From an uncultured bacterium (GTDB lineage: Bacteria; Planctomycetota; Phycisphaerae; Sedimentisphaerales; Anaerobacaceae): DNA of 9,383 nucleotides. Positions within the stretch are counted from its first letter, which is position 1; the number at the start of each line of letters is the position of its first letter. The notes beneath the pieces are model-generated. The model was not told the DNA's origin, did not search any database, and saw only the letters and a program-made list of their open reading frames with translations. Below are positions 5,591-9,383 of this stretch, one piece after another. Location of the stretch: NCBI GenBank assembly GCA_913009865.1, contig CAJVYK010000075.1, forward strand, positions 1 through 9,383, written 5' to 3'. The position numbers were made by a program, and so were the translations under genes.

Positions 5591-6097
5591 TTACCTGACT
5601 ATCTGCTCAATCACCTGAGCCAGCACGTAATCCGGCAGCTTTTGCAGGCCGGGCTCGGCCCGGTAAGCAGATATAATGCTCTTATCAGGAAACACACCAA
5701 CCTCCTTAATCAGTTCATCCGCCAGTGCCCGCAATCTTTGCTCTGCCATCTGCGTTTCCGCTTTGCGGCGTGCCGTCTCCACCAGTACCCCGAATTCGGC
5801 CCGGCTGTCGTACCAGTTAAGCTGTAACTCCAATGCAATCCCCTGCCGCGATGCGATACGGTCAAAGATATATTGAATCCCAATCGGATTGTATGTCTCT
5901 ATCCGTTCGTCCAGAAAGGCCAGGCACGCATCCCGGTAGGCGGCGTATTTCTCTTCGTCAAAATTCCCGAACCCACCCCTGGCAAGCTCCTCGGCCAGCA
6001 GCTTTTCTATTCCGGCTGCCAAAAGGTCCTTCTTAGCTTCGAGCCGCTCATACAGAGCTTCATAGTACGCCTTCAAAAGTAATCTTACTTCATTCAT
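5591..6097 (-). CDS. Hypothetical helical cytoplasmic protein
   Basis: This 168-residue soluble protein belongs to no family I can name. It is rich in Ala, Leu, Glu and Arg and looks almost entirely alpha-helical. An N-terminal helical pair (residues 1-40, LLLKAYYEALYERLEAKKDL) is followed by a Gly-rich turn (ARGGFGNFDEEKYAAYRDA), a central block (NPIGIQYIFDRIASRQGIALELQLNWYDSR) and a long charged helix, possibly coiled coil, near 108-135. There is no signal peptide or membrane span, and only one Cys (near residue 58). It stands alone on the reverse strand between forward tRNA-Arg and tRNA-Lys genes. ATG at 6097 is the first start, and a second in-frame ATG is absent nearby. Upstream there is only a weak purine run (AAAAAGAA). 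Coding reality is supported by the even, protein-like composition; the overlapping forward frame is a tRNA artefact. Confidence 0.65.
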   Translation of the reverse strand: MNEVRLLLKAYYEALYERLEAKKDLLAAGIEKLLAEELARGGFGNFDEEKYAAYRDACLAFLDERIETYNPIGIQYIFDRIASRQGIALELQLNWYDSRAEFGVLVETARRKAETQMAEQRLRALADELIKEVGVFPDKSIISAYRAEPGLQKLPDYVLAQVIEQIVR

Positions 6098-6130
6098 TTC
6101 TTTTTCGCTATTCTTAGAGATAATCTCCGC

Positions 6131-6169
6131 GGCCGAGCGGCCCCGTACAGCTTGACCGGCATCATACCA
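6131..6169 (-). promoter_or_regulatory. Extended -10 promoter and leader hairpin for the reverse gene
   Basis: Read on the reverse strand, TGGTATGAT at 6169-6161 matches the extended -10 pattern TGnTATAAT with one mismatch. No good -35 box is evident. Initiation near 6154 would give a leader of about 57 bases carrying the small GC hairpin GGCCGCTCGGCC at 6131-6142. Confidence 0.35.
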
Positions 6170-6279
6170 GATTTTGCATCATCAAGCACCCACCCAAAAT
6201 TTGTTTAAGTTTAGCTGCCGCCATCGGCAGACGTGCTGTATTTCATCTGGCTTTCGACTATCAGGGCCGCATATTTTAC

Positions 6280-6308
6280 TTGCAAACAACGGTTGATTTA
6301 TGTACAAA
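6280..6308 (+). promoter_or_regulatory. Possible promoter for tRNA-Lys
   Basis: TTGCAA (6280-6285) and TACAAA (6303-6308) are 17 bases apart, each matching four of six consensus bases. Initiation near 6315 leaves about 13 bases before the tRNA. The better-looking TATACT at 6321-6326 is too close to the mature 5' end to serve. Confidence 0.4.
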
Positions 6309-6327
6309 GTTCGAGAACGCTATACTA

Positions 6328-6400
<73 letters not shown>

Positions 6401-6496
6401 TTTCCATCGTTGCAAAAGCTGCCTGTGCTTCTTTCCACCTGAGAAAAGGCCGTTAATCTATAAACGATAGACTGTATAAATTTTGGAAGTTTATTC

Positions 6497-6525
6497 TTGA
6501 CGGATAAATGGAAATCGGTTTTATT
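6497..6525 (+). promoter_or_regulatory. Possible promoter for the OmpA-like lipoprotein gene
   Basis: TTGACG (6497-6502, five of six) and TTTATT (6520-6525, four of six) are 17 bases apart within the AT-rich 250-base gap between tRNA-Lys and the lipoprotein gene. Initiation near 6532 would give a 120-base leader. I see nothing else convincing in this gap apart from the small stem TCTAT/ATAGA near 6457-6471. Confidence 0.35.
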
Positions 6526-6651
6526 TATGAACACGGTCGAAGAATAAAAAGATTTGTGGCTTAATAGCTTATAAATAAAGAGCTTGTGCGTTTTACGGGA
6601 CGGTCAAAAAAATTCATCTGGTCTGTTGAGTTTCTTGGAAAGGATGGAATA

Positions 6652-7434
6652 ATGCGAATTGTCAAACTTTCGGGGGTTTTTCTCGTAATTGCCTGTGTCG
6701 TGCTGGTAAATGGTTGTGCCTCACTGCAGCAGTATAAGGACCTGAAAATCCAAAATGACACACAGCGCAAGCGGATAGCAAAGCTTGAAAGCCAGGTGCA
6801 AGCCACCACGCTAAAACTTGAGAAGTTAAAAAGAGAACTCCAGACTGCTGAAAGTCGCAGCACTATCGAGGTAGATGCGTTGCAACAAAAAATTACCGCA
6901 CTCGAAGAGGACGTGGGCAAAAAGAAGGCTTTGATTGCTTCGATGCAGCAGCAGTTACTTTACGGCGGAGCACAACTGCCGGTGGAGCTTAGCACAATGC
7001 TGGAGGACTTTGCCAGTGGCGAGAAAATGGTTACGTACGACTCAAGCCGAGGAATAGTGAAGTTTAAGAGCGATTTGCTCTTTGAACGTGGCAGCGACAA
7101 CGTGGTACCTGCGGCAAGCGAAGCGGTTAAGTCGCTCTGTAAAATTTTGAACTCCGACCAGGGCAAAAAATTCGATATTATAATTGCCGGCCATACCGAC
7201 GATATGCGCATCGCCAAGCCACAGACCCGCGAAAAGCATCCGACCAATTGGCACTTGTCGGCTCATAGAGCGATATCCGTGCTGAACGTAATGGCCAGGA
7301 GCAATATCGCTCCGGAGCGAATGAGCATACGCGGCTTCGGTGAATACCGGCCGATTGCGCCGAATAAGCCCAACAAAAGAGGCAATCCACAAAACAGACG
7401 CGTTGAGATTTACATTGTCCCAAAGGGAGTATAG
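6652..7434 (+). CDS. Lipoprotein with coiled coil and OmpA-like peptidoglycan-binding domain
   Basis: This 260-residue protein has a lipoprotein signal peptide at residues 1-21, ending LVNG before Cys22. A long coiled coil follows at about 28-103, rich in Lys, Glu, Gln and Leu heptads. The OmpA C-terminal domain spans about 130-257. In that domain GHTDD at 180-184 gives the conserved Asp183, and NWHLSAHRA gives Arg206, the pair that in OmpA binds diaminopimelate of peptidoglycan. RGFGEYRP and NRRVEIYIV complete the family pattern. The protein is expected to be anchored in a membrane by lipid and tethered to the cell wall across a rod-like spacer, as in Pal or MotB-like proteins. Pal itself lacks so long a coil. 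ATG 6652 is chosen because AGGA at 6641-6644 sits 7 bases upstream and the signal peptide starts here. An in-frame upstream start at 6586 would bury the signal. The gene precedes ndk by 90 bases. Confidence 0.9.
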   Translation: MRIVKLSGVFLVIACVVLVNGCASLQQYKDLKIQNDTQRKRIAKLESQVQATTLKLEKLKRELQTAESRSTIEVDALQQKITALEEDVGKKKALIASMQQQLLYGGAQLPVELSTMLEDFASGEKMVTYDSSRGIVKFKSDLLFERGSDNVVPAASEAVKSLCKILNSDQGKKFDIIIAGHTDDMRIAKPQTREKHPTNWHLSAHRAISVLNVMARSNIAPERMSIRGFGEYRPIAPNKPNKRGNPQNRRVEIYIVPKGV

Positions 7435-7435
7435 T

Positions 7436-7523
7436 CGTGAATCGTGGATAGTGAATCGTGAATCCGCCATTAGGCGTGCTGCGCAGAACCACGAGCCACG
7501 AGTCACGAGTCACGAACCACGAA
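7436..7523 (+). repeat. Two-armed array of TCGTG and CACGA units before ndk
   Basis: The left arm (7435-7465) repeats TCGTGAA/TCGTGGA words three times. The right arm (7489-7523) carries CACGA-type words five times (CCACGAG, CCACGAG, TCACGAG, TCACGAA, CCACGAA). The arms are complementary in kind, so they can pair as a degenerate long hairpin around a small central stem CGCC-ATTA-GGCG (7465-7476). The array fills the whole gap between the lipoprotein stop and the ndk ATG, leaving no Shine-Dalgarno sequence for ndk. It is similar in style to the ACGAA repeats before purQ. Confidence 0.75.
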
Positions 7524-7524
7524 A

Positions 7525-7986
7525 ATGGCGGAACGCACTTTAATCATCATCAAGCCGGACGGTATCCAGCGGCACCTGGCCGGTGAAATAATCGGGCGAT
7601 TCGAAAAGAAAGGCTTTAAGCTCGTTGCCGCAAAATTTATACAAATCTCTGAAGACCTGGCCCGCCGACACTATGCTGTTCATCGGGGCAAAGGGTTCTT
7701 TGAAGGTGTAGTAAAGTATCTTTCTTCGGCACCGCTGCTCGTAATGGTCTGGGAGGCCGAGGGCATTATAGATATGTCGCGCAAGATGATGGGGGCTACT
7801 TTCGGCTACGATGCCGAGCCGGGAACAATTCGCGGGGACTTTAGCTCCTCCAGAGGATACAACCTCATTCACGGCTCTGATAGTCCTCAATCGGCTGAGC
7901 GGGAAATCGAGCTGTTTTTCAAGCCGGATGAAATCATCGATTACGAATTAGCCGATGCATGCTGGCTCTACGGTAAAAATGATTAG
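7525..7986 (+). CDS. ndk: Nucleoside diphosphate kinase
   Basis: This 153-residue cytoplasmic enzyme transfers the gamma phosphate between nucleoside di- and triphosphates through a phosphohistidine, keeping dNTP and NTP pools balanced. The sequence opens TLIIIKPDGIQRHLAGEII, with Lys10 at the phosphate site, and continues with HYAVHRGKGFF, the GTIRGDF motif at 100-106 and NLIHGSDS with catalytic His116. The length fits bacterial Ndk (about 140-155), and the C-terminal WLYGKND is normal. ATG 7525 is the only plausible start: the frame upstream is repeat DNA with no start codon back to a stop at 7471. No Shine-Dalgarno sequence precedes it, because the CACGA repeat runs to within one or two bases of the ATG. 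Expression may depend on readthrough from the lipoprotein gene or on leaderless-like or A-rich initiation. The gene is convergent with the beta-helix gene 44 bases downstream. Confidence 0.97.
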   Translation: MAERTLIIIKPDGIQRHLAGEIIGRFEKKGFKLVAAKFIQISEDLARRHYAVHRGKGFFEGVVKYLSSAPLLVMVWEAEGIIDMSRKMMGATFGYDAEPGTIRGDFSSSRGYNLIHGSDSPQSAEREIELFFKPDEIIDYELADACWLYGKND

Positions 7987-7991
7987 TCCCA

Positions 7992-8000
7992 CCCCCCCCC
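7992..8000 (+). repeat. Homopolymer of nine C in the convergent gap
   Basis: Nine C residues followed by five A lie between the ndk stop (7986) and the stop of the reverse gene (8031). No terminator hairpin is seen for either gene in this 44-base gap. The tract lies outside both coding regions, so length errors there would not alter a protein. Confidence 0.8.
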
Positions 8001-8030
8001 AAAAACTCCCTCCTGTCCACTCAACGGCTT

Positions 8031-9383
8031 TCAACGCATAGCAGGTTTGTTCTTACTGTTGTTGAACTGAGGCAGTTGGCTTACATACTTCTCAGGTGCT
8101 TTCTCGAACATCGGCTTGCATCCTGCGCAGCAGAAATATACTTTCCTGCCTTTATATTCGGTGAACATATCCTTATTAACCGAGCCGCCCATTACCGGAC
8201 AAATCGTCTGCCGGGCCTGGCCGGTGGACTCATTTGTCGGCTGATATTCAAAAGCGCCTATATCAGGAAAGCCGGGGGGAACGATTGGGTTGCGACTAAA
8301 GTCCTCAGTTAAGCCAATGTCCAGCCCCTTATTTATGCAGCCGGATACGCTTTGCAATCTATAATCATTACCTGCTACATCAACAAACACAGGGTCAGCT
8401 GCAATGGAATTAGCGTCCCTGCCGGTATCGGCCTGATATGCGGGAAACTGAGACATACTATAAACAGTTTTTCCGTATTTGATCATATCCCCGGAAGCTT
8501 TATACCAACAGTTATAATTAGAGATTAAACCCGGCATAGGACGACGTAAATTTAAGCAATACTGTTTCGCTTCATAGATAATATTATTTCGTATATAGAA
8601 GTTAGACTCCGTTCCGCTAAGCTGCCAAAACGTCAACGATTTACCCCTGCCCCTTCGAATTTCGTTATAACTCCAGCCATAGCCCGCATTGGCAAAGATG
8701 TTGTTTTCAATGTAAATATCATGAATTTTCGTAGCCGGATTCCTGGCGAAATACTCATAAGAATAGGCACAGTTCCAGACCAGGTTATATCGATAATATA
8801 TATTGTACTGTGAAATGCCGCTCTCGCCGCCGCTCTGGTTGGTTAATCCCGCATCGTATATATCCCGGATTTTGTTGCGCTGCACTAAAATATCGTGAGC
8901 GCTCTCCCAGAATTCTATAGCGTTGCCATATCTGATTTGCCAGCTTGTACCGCTTCTTTTGGAAAACCGTCTCATATGAAAGCTTCCGCCTATATAAGAA
9001 ATATCGCAATCCTGTATCGTCAGATAAGATGCGTTCCTGCCCTGTATCCCATGCGCACCGCCGTAGCGAATGTCTAAATTACTTATCGTCACATAGCTTT
9101 TGTCAACTACGGCAACTATGTGTTTTTTCACCGCACATTCTATATCCGAATAATATGCTGCCGGGTTGGCGGCGGAATAAAGCAGTAATCTTTCATTAGT
9201 CCCGTCATAGTAGAAATCGCCCTGCGATTTTAAGCTGTTGCTGTCCATTTGCTTATGTCCGCAGGACTGTTCGTTATTGAAAATAATATTTCCAATATCG
9301 AGGATGAAGGAGTTATTAGCGGTGGCCCAGATATTAGGCGTGCCCGTCAAGGTCCAATCCGATGTGCCGTTTTTCTCGATGGA
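8031..9383 (-). CDS. Parallel beta-helix protein fused to a C-terminal YHS metal-binding domain (5' end outside window)
   Basis: The frame stays open to the window edge, giving 450 visible residues; the start and any signal peptide lie outside. Visible residues from about 80 to 300 show repeated coils of beta-helix type (YVTISNLDI, YLTIQDCDI, ILVQRNKI, IYIENNIFA, FYIRNNIIY), a right-handed pectate-lyase-like fold. Next come ADPVFVDVAGNDYRLQ and DIGAFEYQ, a C-terminal signature common in secreted planctomycete-type beta-helix proteins. After a linker (about 380-392) comes a YHS/TRASH-like domain at 393-436: CPVMGG with Cys395, then YFCCAGC with Cys418, Cys419 and Cys422, then FEKAPEKYV. Such domains bind metal ions (copper or zinc type) or heme-related ligands in other proteins. 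The beta-helix half may bind or cleave polysaccharide, but no catalytic residues can be assigned. The final TGA is at 8031-8033. Both the fold and the YHS family are clear; the function of the fusion is not. Confidence 0.85.
   Translation of the reverse strand, partial: SIEKNGTSDWTLTGTPNIWATANNSFILDIGNIIFNNEQSCGHKQMDSNSLKSQGDFYYDGTNERLLLYSAANPAAYYSDIECAVKKHIVAVVDKSYVTISNLDIRYGGAHGIQGRNASYLTIQDCDISYIGGSFHMRRFSKRSGTSWQIRYGNAIEFWESAHDILVQRNKIRDIYDAGLTNQSGGESGISQYNIYYRYNLVWNCAYSYEYFARNPATKIHDIYIENNIFANAGYGWSYNEIRRGRGKSLTFWQLSGTESNFYIRNNIIYEAKQYCLNLRRPMPGLISNYNCWYKASGDMIKYGKTVYSMSQFPAYQADTGRDANSIAADPVFVDVAGNDYRLQSVSGCINKGLDIGLTEDFSRNPIVPPGFPDIGAFEYQPTNESTGQARQTICPVMGGSVNKDMFTEYKGRKVYFCCAGCKPMFEKAPEKYVSQLPQFNNSKNKPAMR

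Noticed and set aside
5303..5827. Forward open frame of 174 residues crossing tRNA-Arg
   Set aside because: Its middle (PVAQLDRVADFESEGCRFESC) is the translated tRNA-Arg, a well-known mis-annotation, and the rest is the complement of the reverse 168-residue gene.
6321..6326. TATACT as the -10 box of tRNA-Lys
   Set aside because: It ends two bases before the mature tRNA 5' end, so transcription would begin inside the tRNA; an upstream pair of boxes fits better.
7042..7506. Reverse open frame of 154 residues opposite the lipoprotein gene
   Set aside because: It is a shadow of a gene with clear OmpA-domain motifs, and its sequence has no recognisable protein features.
7340..7543. 67-residue open frame through the ndk upstream repeat
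   Set aside because: It starts inside the OmpA-domain gene in another frame, has no ribosome site and is open only because the repeat lacks stops in that frame.

Overview
The window looks like a bacterial chromosome segment of about 50% GC by eye, probably from an uncultured Planctomycetota (Phycisphaerae-like) lineage. This is inferred from four things: a secreted parallel beta-helix protein ending in DIGAFEYQ, a YHS domain of the CPVMGG type, a PurL with a fused PurS-like N-terminus, and many short dispersed-type repeats between and inside genes. None of these is diagnostic alone.

Layout. Bases 1-4203 form a forward biosynthetic unit: the C-terminus of prephenate dehydrogenase (tyrA), then purL overlapping it by 4 bp, then purQ 110 bp downstream. 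PurL and PurQ together make FGAM synthetase (step four of purine synthesis). No free purS is seen, because PurL carries two PurS-like domains. The purL-purQ gap is filled by repeats that happen to form a short open frame ending directly at the purQ ATG. PurQ itself carries two apparent in-frame insertions, one of which is a clean 9-bp tandem repeat. A hairpin terminator candidate follows purQ.

Bases 4341-6400 hold three forward tRNA genes, Ile2/Met(CAU), Arg(UCG) and Lys(CUU), none with an encoded CCA. Between the first two lie a cluster of four perfect hairpins and two AT-rich small membrane-protein genes with no family I recognise. Between Arg and Lys lies one reverse-strand gene for an unrecognised helical protein of 168 residues.

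Bases 6652-7986 hold two forward genes: a lipoprotein with a coiled coil and an OmpA-like peptidoglycan-binding domain, then nucleoside diphosphate kinase (ndk). They are separated by a two-armed array of TCGTG and CACGA units that runs up to the ndk start codon.

Bases 8031-9383 (reverse, convergent with ndk, 5' end outside the window) encode a beta-helix protein fused to a C-terminal YHS metal-binding domain.

The main theme is repeat invasion. Several distinct short-unit repeats have entered intergenic gaps and purQ itself while reading frames and catalytic residues stayed intact. I see no CRISPR array, transposase or defence system. The least expected features are the purQ repeat cluster, the beta-helix/YHS fusion and the tRNA-bounded AT-rich segment.
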